A DNA stretch of 64,000 bases from Halopseudomonas pelagia CL-AP6 (GTDB taxonomy: Bacteria > Pseudomonadota > Gammaproteobacteria > Pseudomonadales > Pseudomonadaceae): contig NZ_AROI01000008.1 of NCBI RefSeq assembly GCF_000410875.1, forward strand, positions 62,001 through 126,000. The letters are read 5' to 3'. The notes below the pieces were generated by a model. The model was not told the DNA's origin, searched no databases, and was given only the letters and a program-made list of their open reading frames with translations. Shown here in pieces: positions 18,737 to 30,500 of this stretch (its first letter is position 1; every line of letters begins with the position of its first letter). A program made the translations under genes and the position numbers.

Positions 18737-19885
18737 ATGCCTGGCCCGATCTCTGCGCGCACTGCGCTCATTCCCCTGTTGCTGGTCATTGCGCTACTGA
18801 GCGCCTGTCAGCAACAGGACAACCCCTCAGCCGCACAACAGGAGACCGCTCAGACGGTGGAAGTGGGGGTGGTCACCCTGGTGGCTGAACCCTTTGAGCT
18901 GACGACCGACCTGCCGGGCCGCACTGCGGCCTTTCGCATGGCCGAGGTACGACCCCAGGTGGACGGCATCATTCAGAAACGGCTGTTTGACGAAGGCAGC
19001 GAGGTAAAGGCCGGTGAGCAGCTGTATCAGATCGATGCAGCGGTCTACCAATCCGCGCTGAACAGCGCCAAGGCCGCGCACCTGTCGAGCAAGGCCTTGA
19101 GCGATCGCTATGAGCAACTGATCGAAAGCCAGTCCGTCAGTCGCCAGGAATACGACGAAGCCCGTGCCGCCAGCCTGCAAACCCAGGCCGCACTGGAGCG
19201 TGCCTCAATCGACCTGCGCTACACCCAGGTCAGAGCACCTATCGATGGGCGTATCGGCCGTTCGGCGGTCAGTGAAGGTGCACTGGTGAACAACGGCCAA
19301 GCCGCAGCGATGGCCACCATTCAGCAACTGGACCCCATCTACGTAGACGTAACCCAGCCCGCCCGTGACCTGCTGGCACTGCGGCGTGACCTGGAAGAAG
19401 GCCGCCTGCAGAAGGCTGGCGACAATGCCGCCCAGGTCACCCTGCAAATGGAGGACGGCAGCGTCTACCCACATCAGGGCGAGCTCGAGTTCTCTGAAGT
19501 ATCGGTGGACGCCGGTACCAGCTCGGTGACCCTGCGCGCCGTATTCCCCAACCCGGACAAGGTGTTACTGCCGGGCATGTTTGTACATGCACAGCTGGTC
19601 GCTGGCACCCGCGCTGAAGCCATTCTGGCGCCGCAGCAGGGCATCACCCGCACGCCCCGCGGCCAGGCCACGGCTTTGGTCGTCAATGCCGATAATATCG
19701 TCGAACTGCGTGAAGTGCGCACCGAACGCACCGTTGGCAATCATTGGTTGATCAGCGACGGGCTGAATGACGGTGACCAACTGATAACCGAAGGTCTGCA
19801 GTTCGTCAGACCCGGTGCCGAAGTCAGGGTGGTGCCCGCCGGTAACGTGGCTGAGCCCGCGTCCGCCGCTGGCCAGGAAGGATAA
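18737..19885 (+). CDS. ttgA: RND efflux periplasmic adaptor lipoprotein (MexA/TtgA type)
   Basis: 382 residues. The N-terminus is a lipoprotein signal ([15 protein letters not shown], lipobox LLSAC) placing it on the periplasmic face of the inner membrane. The membrane-fusion protein core is complete: lipoyl half-motif ([20 protein letters not shown]), alpha-hairpin coiled coil (about 95-165), second lipoyl half ([20 protein letters not shown]) and beta-barrel ([14 protein letters not shown]). It bridges the TtgB-type pump and the TtgC-type channel. First gene of the operon; five bases separate it from the pump gene. Confidence 0.92.
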   Translation: MPGPISARTALIPLLLVIALLSACQQQDNPSAAQQETAQTVEVGVVTLVAEPFELTTDLPGRTAAFRMAEVRPQVDGIIQKRLFDEGSEVKAGEQLYQIDAAVYQSALNSAKAAHLSSKALSDRYEQLIESQSVSRQEYDEARAASLQTQAALERASIDLRYTQVRAPIDGRIGRSAVSEGALVNNGQAAAMATIQQLDPIYVDVTQPARDLLALRRDLEEGRLQKAGDNAAQVTLQMEDGSVYPHQGELEFSEVSVDAGTSSVTLRAVFPNPDKVLLPGMFVHAQLVAGTRAEAILAPQQGITRTPRGQATALVVNADNIVELREVRTERTVGNHWLISDGLNDGDQLITEGLQFVRPGAEVRVVPAGNVAEPASAAGQEG

Positions 19886-19890
19886 TACCC

Positions 19891-22800
19891 ATGCCTCGTT
19901 TCTTTATCGATCGTCCAATCTTCGCCTGGGTTATTGCCCTGGTGATCATGCTGGCAGGGGGCCTGTCGGTACTCAGCCTGCCCATCAATCAATACCCGAG
20001 CATCGCGCCGCCAGCGGTGGGTATTTCCGTGACCTATCCTGGCGCCTCTGCGCAAACGGTGCAGGACACCGTCGTTCAGGTCATCGAGCAGCAACTGAAC
20101 GGTATTGATGGCCTGCGCTATATCAGCTCGGACAGCAATTCCGACGGCAGTATGGAAATCACCGTGACCTTTGACCAGGGCGTGGACCCAGACATCGCTC
20201 AGGTGCAGGTGCAGAATAAGCTGCAACTGGCTACCCCGCTGCTGCCACAGGAGGTCCAGCAACAGGGCATCCGTGTGACCAAGTCGGTACGCAACTTCCT
20301 GATGGTCATCGGCGTGGTGTCGACCGACGGCAGCATGAACCGCGATGACCTGGCTGATTACATCGTCTCCAACCTGCAGGACCCGGTATCGCGGACCGAT
20401 GGTGTGGGTGATTTCCAGGTCTTTGGGGCACCGTACGCAATGCGTATCTGGCTGGACCCGGCCAAGCTGAACAATTTCAAGCTGACGCCCACCGATGTTA
20501 GCGCCGCAATTCAGGCGCAGAACGTGCAGATTTCTTCCGGCCAGTTCGGTGGTCTGCCGGCTGTACCCGGGCAGCAACTGAGCGCGACCATTATCGGCAA
20601 GACCCGGCTGCAAAGCCCCGAGCAGTTCCGCGAGATCATGCTCAAGGCCAACCCGGATGGCTCTCAGGTGCGTTTGAAGGATGTCGCACGCGTCGAGATG
20701 GGGGCGCAGAGCGCCAACGTGTCGGCCCAGTTCAACGGTATGCCGGCCTCCGGCCTGGCGATCAAGCTGGCCACCGGTGCTAACGCGCTGGACACCGCCG
20801 CCGCAGTCAAGCAGACCATCGCCGACCTGGAGCCGTTCTTCCCGCAGGGCTTGAAGATCGAATACCCCTATGAGACCGCGCCGGTTGTTTCGGCGTCCAT
20901 CACCGGAGTGGTGCACACCCTGTTGGAAGCCGTGGTGCTGGTGTTCCTGGTGATGTATCTGTTCCTGCAGAACTTCCGCGCCACACTGATACCCACGCTA
21001 GCAGTGCCCGTGGTGATTCTTGGCACCTTTGGCGTGCTCTCGTTATTCGGCTTCACCATTAATATTCTGACCATGTTCGCCATGGTGCTGGCGATCGGCT
21101 TGCTGGTGGATGATGCCATCGTCGTGGTCGAAAACGTCGAACGCGTTATGGCCGAAGAGGGCCTGTCGCCGGTGGAAGCCACCCGCAAGTCGATGGATCA
21201 GATCCAGGGCGCGCTGGTAGGGATTGGTCTGGTGCTCTCGGCGGTATTTATTCCCATGGCCTTCTTTGGCGGTTCAACCGGGGTGATCTACCGCCAATTC
21301 GCGATCACTATTGCCTCGGCGATGACGCTCTCGGTACTGGTGGCGATGATCTTTACCCCGGCGCTGTGCGCCACCATGCTCAAACCTATCCCTAAAGGCG
21401 GCCAGCATGAAAAGCGCGGTTTCTTCGGCTGGTTCAACCGCACCTTCGATCGTGGCGTGGGCCGCTACGAGCGTGGTGTGGCCAGTATGCTTAAGCGCAA
21501 AACGCCCTACCTGTTGCTGTATGTCGCTATTGTCGCAGTCATGGCGGTGCTCTTTTCCCGCATCCCTACCGCCTTTTTGCCGGACGAAGACCAGGGCGTC
21601 CTTTACGCCCAGGTACAGACGCCAGCAGGTTCTACCGCCGAGCGCACCCAGCAGACAATCGACAGCATGCGCGACTACTTGCTGGAGGAAGAAAGCGATG
21701 TGGTCAACTCGGTGTTCACCGTGACCGGCTTCAACTTTGCCGGTCGCGGGCAGAACTCGGGCATGGCCTTTATCGGTCTCAAGCCCTGGGACGAGCGCGC
21801 GAAGCCGGAGCAAAGCGTATTTGCATTGGCCGAGCGGGCCCAAGCGAAGTTCCGCAGTTATCGCGATGCGATGGTCTTCGCCTTCGCGCCGCCAGCGGTG
21901 ATGGAGCTGGGTAACGCAACCGGCTTCAATCTGTACCTGCAGGACAATGCCGGGGTAGGTCACGACACCCTGATGCAGGCGCGCAATCAACTGCTCGGCA
22001 TGGCGGCACAACATCCGGTACTGATGGCCGTGCGCCCCAATGGCTTGGATGACGAGCCGCAATATCAGCTATCCGTAGACGACGAGAAGGCCCGCGTGCT
22101 CGGCGTTTCGCTGAGTGAAGTAAACAACACCCAGTCAATCGCCTGGGGCTCAAGCTACGTCAATGACTTTATCGACCGCGGCCGGGTCAAGCGCGTGTAT
22201 CTGCAGGGCGAGGCCAACGCACGTATGGGCCCGGAGGATCTGGGCAAGTGGTTTGTGCGCAACGACAGCGGCGAGATGGTGCCATTTAACGCCATTGCCA
22301 GCGGTGAGTGGATCTACGGGTCGCCCAAGCTGTCGCGCTATAACGGTGTGGCCGCAATGGAAATCATGGGTGAAGCCGCACCCGGTTTCAGCACTGGCGA
22401 CGCGATGGCGGCGATAGAGGAGATTGCCCAAAAGCTACCGCCAGGGGTTGGCGTGGCCTGGACTGGCCTGTCCTACGAGGAGCGTATGTCCGGCGACCAG
22501 GCGCCCATGCTCTATGCCTTGTCCTTGCTGGTGGTGTTCCTCTGCCTGGCCGCGCTCTATGAGAGCTGGTCGATTCCGCTAGTAGTGATGCTCGTGGTAC
22601 CACTGGGGGTCATCGGCGCCTTGATGGCTACGCTCGGCCGCGGACTGACCAATGACGTATTTTTCCAGGTCGGATTGCTGACTACTGTAGGTCTGACGGC
22701 GAAAAACGCGATTCTTATTGTCGAGTTCGCCAAGGACCTGCACGAGCAGGGCATGAGCCTGTTCGATGCGGCAGTGGAAGCCTGCCGCATGCGTCTGCGG

Positions 22801-23040
22801 CCGATCATCATGACCTCGCTGGCCTTCACCCTCGGCGTTGTGCCCCTGGCCCTGGCCAGCGGAGCTGGCGCTGGCAGTTCGCATGCCATCGGTACCGGCG
22901 TTATCGGCGGGATGATCACCGCTACCGCGCTGGCGATCTTCTGGGTGCCGCTGTTCTTTGTGATGATTTCGTCGTTGTTCGGTGGCAAAAAAGCCAAGGC
23001 CAACGACACTGAGCCGACCGTCAAGGAGGTCACTCTGTGA
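19891..23040 (+). CDS. ttgB: RND multidrug efflux transporter, HAE-1 (MexB/TtgB type)
   Basis: 1049 residues, the usual length for MexB/AcrB. It begins [20 protein letters not shown], with the two repeated six-helix blocks and large periplasmic loops. The proton-relay region of helix 4 is visible ([20 protein letters not shown], with the DD pair), as is the helix 10-11 region ([20 protein letters not shown]). It should expel hydrophobic drugs, solvents or phenolics using the proton gradient, in complex with its neighbours. Its TGA overlaps the GTG of the next gene (GTGA), implying translational coupling. Confidence 0.94.
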   Translation: MPRFFIDRPIFAWVIALVIMLAGGLSVLSLPINQYPSIAPPAVGISVTYPGASAQTVQDTVVQVIEQQLNGIDGLRYISSDSNSDGSMEITVTFDQGVDPDIAQVQVQNKLQLATPLLPQEVQQQGIRVTKSVRNFLMVIGVVSTDGSMNRDDLADYIVSNLQDPVSRTDGVGDFQVFGAPYAMRIWLDPAKLNNFKLTPTDVSAAIQAQNVQISSGQFGGLPAVPGQQLSATIIGKTRLQSPEQFREIMLKANPDGSQVRLKDVARVEMGAQSANVSAQFNGMPASGLAIKLATGANALDTAAAVKQTIADLEPFFPQGLKIEYPYETAPVVSASITGVVHTLLEAVVLVFLVMYLFLQNFRATLIPTLAVPVVILGTFGVLSLFGFTINILTMFAMVLAIGLLVDDAIVVVENVERVMAEEGLSPVEATRKSMDQIQGALVGIGLVLSAVFIPMAFFGGSTGVIYRQFAITIASAMTLSVLVAMIFTPALCATMLKPIPKGGQHEKRGFFGWFNRTFDRGVGRYERGVASMLKRKTPYLLLYVAIVAVMAVLFSRIPTAFLPDEDQGVLYAQVQTPAGSTAERTQQTIDSMRDYLLEEESDVVNSVFTVTGFNFAGRGQNSGMAFIGLKPWDERAKPEQSVFALAERAQAKFRSYRDAMVFAFAPPAVMELGNATGFNLYLQDNAGVGHDTLMQARNQLLGMAAQHPVLMAVRPNGLDDEPQYQLSVDDEKARVLGVSLSEVNNTQSIAWGSSYVNDFIDRGRVKRVYLQGEANARMGPEDLGKWFVRNDSGEMVPFNAIASGEWIYGSPKLSRYNGVAAMEIMGEAAPGFSTGDAMAAIEEIAQKLPPGVGVAWTGLSYEERMSGDQAPMLYALSLLVVFLCLAALYESWSIPLVVMLVVPLGVIGALMATLGRGLTNDVFFQVGLLTTVGLTAKNAILIVEFAKDLHEQGMSLFDAAVEACRMRLRPIIMTSLAFTLGVVPLALASGAGAGSSHAIGTGVIGGMITATALAIFWVPLFFVMISSLFGGKKAKANDTEPTVKEVTL

Positions 23041-24455
23041 AGCGCATTTTAATGGGTAGTAGCCTGATTCTGGCGCTGACTGGCTGCTCAATGATACCGG
23101 AATATGAGCGCCCGGCCTCGCCAGTAGCCGATGGCTGGTCGCAAGGCGAAACCTACCAAGCCGCCTCCGCCGAACAGCTGGCGCCGCCGGTATGGCAAAG
23201 CTTCTTTCGCGATCCACAACTGCGCCAGCTGATTGACGTGGCACTGGAGAACAACCGCGACTTGCGCGTGGCGGCATTGAACGTGGAGGCCACCCGCGCA
23301 CTGTACCGCATTCAGCGCGCAGACCGGTTTCCCAGCTTGAGTGCCGACGCGGGTGGTAGCCGCACGCGTACACCATCCGATCTCAACGGTGCCGCGCAAA
23401 GCGGCATTACCAGCCAATACAACGCGACACTGGGCGTGGCTTGGGAGGTCGATCTGTTTGGCCGCGTAGGCAGCCTGCAGCAACAGGCGCTGGAAGAATA
23501 TCTGGCTACCGAGGCCGCGCAACGCAGCGTTCAGGTTAGCCTGATCGCCAGCGTGGCCAATACCTACCTGCTGTGGCAGGCTGATCAAGCGCTGCTTCAG
23601 GCCACCCAGGACACCTTGCAGACCTACGAAGACAGCCTACGGCTAACCCAACGCAGCTTCGACGTGGGTATCGCCTCGTCGCTAGAGCTGACCCAGGCCC
23701 GCACCGCCGTGGAGACCGCGCGCAGTAGTTTGGCGCGCTATACGCGGCTGATCGCCGAGGATCGCAATGCCTTGGCTCTGTTGCTCGGCCAGCGCATACC
23801 GGTACTGCCCGCCGAGCAACCACAACTGGGTACCGCCCTGCTGGCCGAGCTACCCGTCGGTTTGCCTTCCGATGTCATGCTGCAACGCCCGGATATTCTC
23901 CAGGCCGAGTATCAGTTACGCGGTGCGAATGCCAATATCGGTGCGGCGCGGGCGGCCTTCTTCCCCAGCATCAGCCTGACAGCCAATGCTGGCAGCGCCA
24001 GCAGCCAACTGTCAGGGTTGTTCGACAGCGGTTCGGAATACTGGAGCTTCTCGCCCAGCATCAGTCTGCCGATCTTCAATGCCGGGCGCCTGCAGGCAAA
24101 CCTGAACTATGCCGAAGTGATTCGTGATGTGCGTGTGGCTGAGTATGAAAAGGCCATTCAGGTCGCCTTCAGCGAAGTCGCCAACGGCCTCGCCGCTCGC
24201 GAAACCTACGTGGATCAGGTCGCTGCCCAGCAGCGCCTGCTGAATGCCAGCGAGGACTACTTCCAGATCGCCGAACGCCGCTACCGCATTGGTGTAGACA
24301 GCTACCTGACCCTGCTCGACGCCCAACGCCAGCTCTTCAGCGCCCGCCAGCAATTGATCACCGATCAATTGAATCAGCTGACCAGCGAGGTCGATCTGTT
24401 TCGCGCATTAGGCGGAGGTTGGACGAGTCAAACAGCCCAAGCGGCAAACGACTGA
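23037..24455 (+). CDS. ttgC: Outer membrane efflux channel lipoprotein (OprM/TtgC type)
   Basis: 472 residues from a GTG start overlapping the pump gene by 4 bases. A lipoprotein signal ([13 protein letters not shown]) is followed by two TolC-type repeats with the usual motifs ([73 protein letters not shown]). It forms the trimeric outer membrane exit duct of the tripartite pump. A strong hairpin follows the stop. Confidence 0.93.
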   Translation: MKRILMGSSLILALTGCSMIPEYERPASPVADGWSQGETYQAASAEQLAPPVWQSFFRDPQLRQLIDVALENNRDLRVAALNVEATRALYRIQRADRFPSLSADAGGSRTRTPSDLNGAAQSGITSQYNATLGVAWEVDLFGRVGSLQQQALEEYLATEAAQRSVQVSLIASVANTYLLWQADQALLQATQDTLQTYEDSLRLTQRSFDVGIASSLELTQARTAVETARSSLARYTRLIAEDRNALALLLGQRIPVLPAEQPQLGTALLAELPVGLPSDVMLQRPDILQAEYQLRGANANIGAARAAFFPSISLTANAGSASSQLSGLFDSGSEYWSFSPSISLPIFNAGRLQANLNYAEVIRDVRVAEYEKAIQVAFSEVANGLAARETYVDQVAAQQRLLNASEDYFQIAERRYRIGVDSYLTLLDAQRQLFSARQQLITDQLNQLTSEVDLFRALGGGWTSQTAQAAND

Positions 24456-24465
24456 CAGCCTGTTT

Positions 24466-24517
24466 ACTGTCCGGATTGCGCGGGAATGCCTCATCCCCCT
24501 GCGCAACCCGGCACAGT
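24466..24517. terminator. Hairpin between convergent ttgC and the glucan synthase gene
   Basis: Nested arms pair as ACTGT/ACAGT, CCGG/CCGG, TTGCGC/GCGCAA and GGG/CCC, separated by single-base bulges. It sits in the 61-base gap between two convergent stops and could terminate both. There is no long T-run, so efficiency is uncertain. Confidence 0.5.
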
Positions 24518-27500
24518 CAGCCCAGCTCGACATCCACCTCATGAGGTTGCAGATCATCCACCAGGGGAATCCGCCCTCGCTCTGGCCCCGCCCTGCCGGC
24601 GTGTTCCAGGGTCTGGCCGTCCAGCATCACCCGGGTCACGTCCCGTGACCGTTCTCCTGTGCGGCGAATGGTGATCTGATAAACCGTTTCCCGGTACCGG
24701 TAACTGACTTTATAGGACGGCCACCCGGCAGGCAGGCAGGGGGTGATCCTCAGGCAATCCACGTCGAGTTGGAGGCCAAGCAGGGTCTCTATGGTAAGGC
24801 GGTACATCCAGCCCGAAGCGCCCGTGTACCAAGTCCAGCCGCCGCGCCCTGTATGCGGTTGGGAGCCGTATATATCGGCACACATGACATAGGGCTCAAC
24901 CTTGTACAGGGCGACGGTTTCAGGCGTGTGTCCGTGATTAATCGGATTGAGCATGCCATAGAGGTCCCAGGCTCGCTCTGCGTCGCCCAACATCGCAAAG
25001 GCCATGGTCGTCCAGATGGCGGCATGGGTGTATTGGCCGCCATTTTCCCGCACGCCGGGCACATAGCCCTTGATGTAGCCCGGCTCCAGCTTTGACAGAT
25101 CGAATGGTGGATCCAGCAGCCGAATCAGCTGTGCTTCACGGCAGACCAGCCGCGTGTTGACCGCCTCCATGGCCTGACGCGCCCGAATCGGGTCGCCGCC
25201 CCCGGAAATGATCGACCAGCTCTGGCTGATGGAGTCAATTTGACACTCATCATTACTGCTCGAACCAAGTGGGGTCCCGTCATCGAACCAGGCCCGCCGG
25301 TACCATGCGCCGTCCCAAGCGCTGGACTCCACATGGCCACGCAGGGTCTCGGCTTGCGTACGGCACTCATCGGCAAATTCGTCATCACTGCGGGCCTGTG
25401 CAAGTGCCGCGAAGCCCTGCAGGTTGTCGTACAGGAACCATGCCAGCCAGACGCTCTCCCCCCGCCCCCCTGGGCCGACCAGGTTCATTCCGTCATTCCA
25501 GTCGCCACAACCCATCAACGGCAAGCGGTGAGGACCAAACTTCAGCCCGTACCTGAGCGCACTGACGCAGTGCTGGTAAAGACTGGCGGCGATGGGTGAG
25601 CGCTGCGGCTGGTCATAGTAGGCCTCTTCATCAAGATTCAGCTCACGGCCCTCGATGAAGTGCACCTGCTCGTCGAGGACGCCGGTATCGCCGGTTGCGG
25701 CCACATAGCGGCAAGTGACGTAGGGCAGCCAGAGATAATCGTCGGAGAAATGGGTGCGCACACCCTGTCCCTTCGGTGGATGCCACCAATGCTGCACATC
25801 ACCTTTGAGAAACTGGTGCCCGGCGCAACGCAGCAACTGCTCGCGCACAATCCAGGGGGTGGTGTGCATCAGCGCCAGACTGTCCTGCAGCTGGTCACGG
25901 AAGCCAAACGCCCCGCCGGACTGATAATAACCACTCCGACCCCAATACCGGCACGACAGGGTCTGGTACACCAGCCAACCGTTCGCCATGATGTTCAAGG
26001 CCGGATCCGGCGTTTCGACCTGCACCGCGCCGAGGGTCCGGTCCCAATGGTCCTTCACGGCCTCTAGCGCATCGCCAGCGCCAGCGGGACCACCAAAGCG
26101 CTTGATATAAGCCCGGGCCTCGGCGGCATCTGCGGCTGCCCCGAAGACAAATACAATTTCTATTTCCTGACCTGCCAGCAGATCGACGCGGGTCTGAATC
26201 GCCGCACAGGGATCCAGGCCCGCCCCGGTCCCGCCTGACAAATGAGTGCGGCGCATGGCCGCCGGCTTGCGCAGGGAGCCGTTGCGCCCGATGAACTCGC
26301 CGCGGTTGCCACAGTGGCTTTGATCCCGCGCGCTGGCGTGAGCAAAAACCACGCGCCCTGCGCACTCGCGCCCATAGGCATTGCGAGCAAATACCGCGCC
26401 ACTGTGGGGGTCCGTTTCGGTGACAATATGCATCAGATTGGTGTGTCGCCATTCGCCCATCACCAGTTCCCAATATCCGCACAAGGACAGATGGCGAGGT
26501 CGGTCCGACTGATTATGCAACCGGACCACCACACACTTCACTGGCGCATCCATGGCCACATAAGTGGTCAGTTCAGAGCTGATGCCGGCTTCTGTGTGCT
26601 CAAACACGCTGTAGCCAAAGCCATGCCGGCAGATGTAACCGGTCCGGCCGCGGGCTGGCAGCGGGGTCGGCGACCAATAGGCTCCCGTCTCCTCATCACG
26701 GACATAAAACGCCTCACCACTGGAATCACTCAGAGGGTCATTGTGCCAGGTGGTCAAGCGGAACTCGTGGGCATTCTCGACCCAGGTATAGGCACTGCCA
26801 CTTTCGCTGACCACCGTACCTATGTAGGGGCTGGCAATCACATTGGACCAGGGTGCGGGCGTGGTTTCACCCGGTTCCAGTCTGATGACGTACTCCCTGC
26901 CGTCCGGGGTAAAACCACCCAGCCCGTTGTCGAAGAGCAGATCACGGGGTGGCAATGGTTCTATCGTTTCAGGCTCCCGTTTGCGTAACGGTCGCAGGCG
27001 ATCGGATATCCGCTGGGTTGATGCCCGACGCTCTACCTGCTCAATCTGGGTGTCGGTACTGTCACTGAAGACGATGCGGGCGACCGTTTGCAGCAGCACC
27101 CGTTCGTCTTCAGAAAGCTCCTCGGAACGACGGACAAAAACCCCGCCCTGACGGTTCAGAACATGAGCCTCCAGCCCGGTGTTGATCAAGCCGATAATCC
27201 GATCCTGCAGTTCGGCCCGGTACCCAGAGAAATCTTCATTGATAATCACCAGATCAACGACCAACCCTTTGAGCCGCCAGTAGGCATGCGCCTGAAGCAC
27301 TTGCCGTACCAGATCGATACGGTTGATATCTCCAATCTGCAACAGCACCATGGGCAGATCCCCCGAGATGCCAAAGCGCCAAAGGCCTGACTGTCCCAAC
27401 TGGTTGCGCACGATCACACCGGGTAGCGCACGGCGCAGGCCGGTGCCATAGATAACCGAGTTAGCCAGGCGCCCAAATACCTGTATTTCCGCCTCTTTCG

Positions 27501-30500
27501 CGTTGAGATGGCATAGCACTTCCTGGCTCTGCAACCAGGCCATCTCGAACGCCCGGTCGACAAAGTGCCAGTCGGAATATTTTTCTATCAGGGCAAGGGC
27601 TTCCTCCCGGGTATTTGCCGCCCCTGATATCACTTGCACAGTAACGGCCTCGTCTGCGGGCAGACGGACGGTCCTGCGGATAGCAACGATCGGATCCAGC
27701 ACCGAGCCCTCGCTATTGGAGAGATCGGCGCTAGCCAACGCATCCAGCATGGCGGGGTTTGCCACTGTTCTGCCACGCCCGATGAAACGAGCGCGATCGG
27801 TTTCGTAGGAGGGCGTGCCGGCCGCCCGTTCCGGCGCGGTAAACAGGTGGAACATCCAGGGCACCGATTCTTCCGGAACCCGACGCCGACGTGTGCAGAG
27901 GATGGCTCGGTGGTCAGGCAGGATTTCAGTCTGGACAAACAGGTTACTGAAGGCCCGATGGGCCAGGTCGGCGTTAAGCGGGGCCAGTACTACTTCAGCA
28001 TAACTGGTCATTTCAATGCGGCGGGGCCGGGACGACTGATTGGTCAGCGTTATCCGGCGTATCTCAACATCGTCTTCCGGCGACACACTGATCTCTGTAT
28101 GAGCTTCAACATCCTGGTCAGTGCGCCGATATTCCGCCCGCTCCTGGACAAATATAGCTTCGTAACGATCGGCTTTGCGCAGGGTCGGCTGATAGGCGTT
28201 GGACCAGTACAGCCCGGTGTCCCGGTCCCGCAGGTAGACAAAGGTGCCCCAGTTATCCGCCGTGACATCTTCACGCCAGCGGGTGATAGCAAGGTCGCGC
28301 CAGCGACTGTAGCTGCCCCCGCTGTGGGTGACCATGAGGTGATAGGAACCGTTGGACAACAGGTGAACTTCTGGCAACGCCATGTGCGGGTTGGTAAACA
28401 CCCGCATGACGGCTTCCGTATCCAATTCCGGCGGCCGGGCCGCTGCGGACACCTCTGCCGCATGGGGGTGAACGGTTGCACCCTGTTTCGGTACCCGCTC
28501 CTGTAACAGCAACTCAGTGGCACGGACCTGGGGGTCTGACATGAAACGTCGCTGCATGGGTTGCCTAAGCAGGGCGTGAGCGTAGGCGAGCAGGCTCATG
28601 CCCTGATGGTGAGCCATATAGGAGCGGACAATGGCAAAGGTCTTGCCGCGAGGAACCCGCGCAGGCGTGTAATCGATGGCCTCATAAAACCCGTATGCGC
28701 CGAGAAAACCGCTGTCGGCCAGTACCTGTAGATTGCGACTGGCTTCGTCTGGCATGACGGTCAGCGCAAGTGCGCTGGCATAGGGGGCTATCACCAGATC
28801 GTCGCCCAGGCCACGCTTGAAACCCAGCCCCGGCACACCAAAAGCCCGGTACTGATAGACCTGCTGCAGGTCGGTCGCGTTGTAGCAGGACTCTGAGATC
28901 CCCCAGGGCACTTCGCGCTGCAGGCCATATTCAATCTGGCGGGCAACCGCTGCCTTGCAGGCCTGATCCAGCAGCGTGCCGGTAAAGCCGGGCAGGAGCA
29001 ACTGGGGCATCAGGTACTCAAACATCGAGCCGCTCCAGGAGATCAGGCTGATGTTGGCACCATGGCTAGTGAGCAAGCGGCCCAGAGAGAACCAGTGTTT
29101 TTGCGGAACCTGGCCCTGGGCAATCACCAGAAAACTAGCCAGCCGGGCTTCGGAGGCCAAAAGGTCATAGCAGGACGGATCGCGGCGACGCTCATCCACG
29201 TCATAGCCAATGGCCAACAGGCCGCTGGCTCTGTCGTAAAGAAAGTCAAAATCCATCAGCGCCACCTGGCAACAACGCTCTATCAGGTCACTAATAACCG
29301 TTAGACGCTGCCTTGCCTGACTACCTGCATCACCCGTCGCATCGGCCGCCTCCAGCAACGAGGGCACCCTGTCGAAGGATTCATTGTCTGGCAGCAACAG
29401 GTCGAGCTCCGCGGATAAACCCCGGCATTGCTGAACCAGTGCGCGCGCCCAGTAGCTGAGCTCTTCTTCACTGTCCGGCGGCAGGGCGTCGAACAAGGTA
29501 GCAGCCAGGGGGGCGACTACACTCAATGCTTCCCGAACCCCCGCCGGTGTAACGGCCGTCTCGTCCTGCATCGACGACGTCAGCCTGCCCTGCAGTTGCT
29601 CAACAATGTCAGCCAGAACCGTCGGACCCGCCGCAGGCAGGTATTCCGCAAGCACCTGCAAGGTATCCTGCAAGCCCTGAAACGCCAACATGGATACCAC
29701 CGGCTGGCACCTGAACTCAGCCAGCCCGGCCTGCAGCGTGAGCAGGCAGCCTATGAGATTGCCGCTGTCCACTGATGACACATACTGCGGTCGCAAGGGC
29801 TCAAGAGTTCGGGTGTCGTACCAGTTATAGAAATGACCGCGATAACGCTCCAGGTGCTCCATGGATGAAAGCGTGGCACCCACCCGCTGCAAACACTCCC
29901 CGGCAGTGATGTAGCCAAAATCACTGGCTGCAAGGTCTGCCAGCAGGGACATGCCCATGTTAGTCGGTGAGGTTCGCGACGCGATCAGCGGCTCAGGGTA
30001 TTCCTGAAAATTATCCGGCGGCAGCCAGTTGTCCGCCGGACCGACAAACTCATCAAAAAAACGCCAGGTCCTTCGCGCTGCGGTCCGTAAAAAGGCCTGC
30101 TGCTGCAGACTTACTCCGCTCACTAGCAACCCCGCGGGCTGGCTGACCCACCACACCGCCACGGGCGACAAGAGCCACAGAATGAACACCGGGGTCAGGT
30201 AAAACCAGGCTGTGAGTGTCACGCCGGATAAAAGCATAACGCTGCAGAGTGCGGCGACAAGCACCGGAGCCACCCACAGCTCTTTGACATAATCAGTCAA
30301 TGTCTGGCAGGCATTCCGGGTTCGGTAATACGGCAGTTGCCATATCAGTAACCCCTTGCGGGTGAACAACATCCTCAATCCGGAACGCATAATTGCATCA
30401 AGGCAAAGCCATGCCTCGTAGGGCAGCAGCATCAGATTCAGTACAGCCATGGCCAAAGGGCGCTGCGCCGACTGGCTCGCCAGCTTCAGGTGCACCATCC

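Noticed and set aside
25895..26482. 195-codon minus-strand frame inside the glucan synthase gene
   Set aside because: It is a different phase of the same strand within a gene with intact GH94-region coding; Arg/Gly-rich composition typical of a GC-rich shadow.
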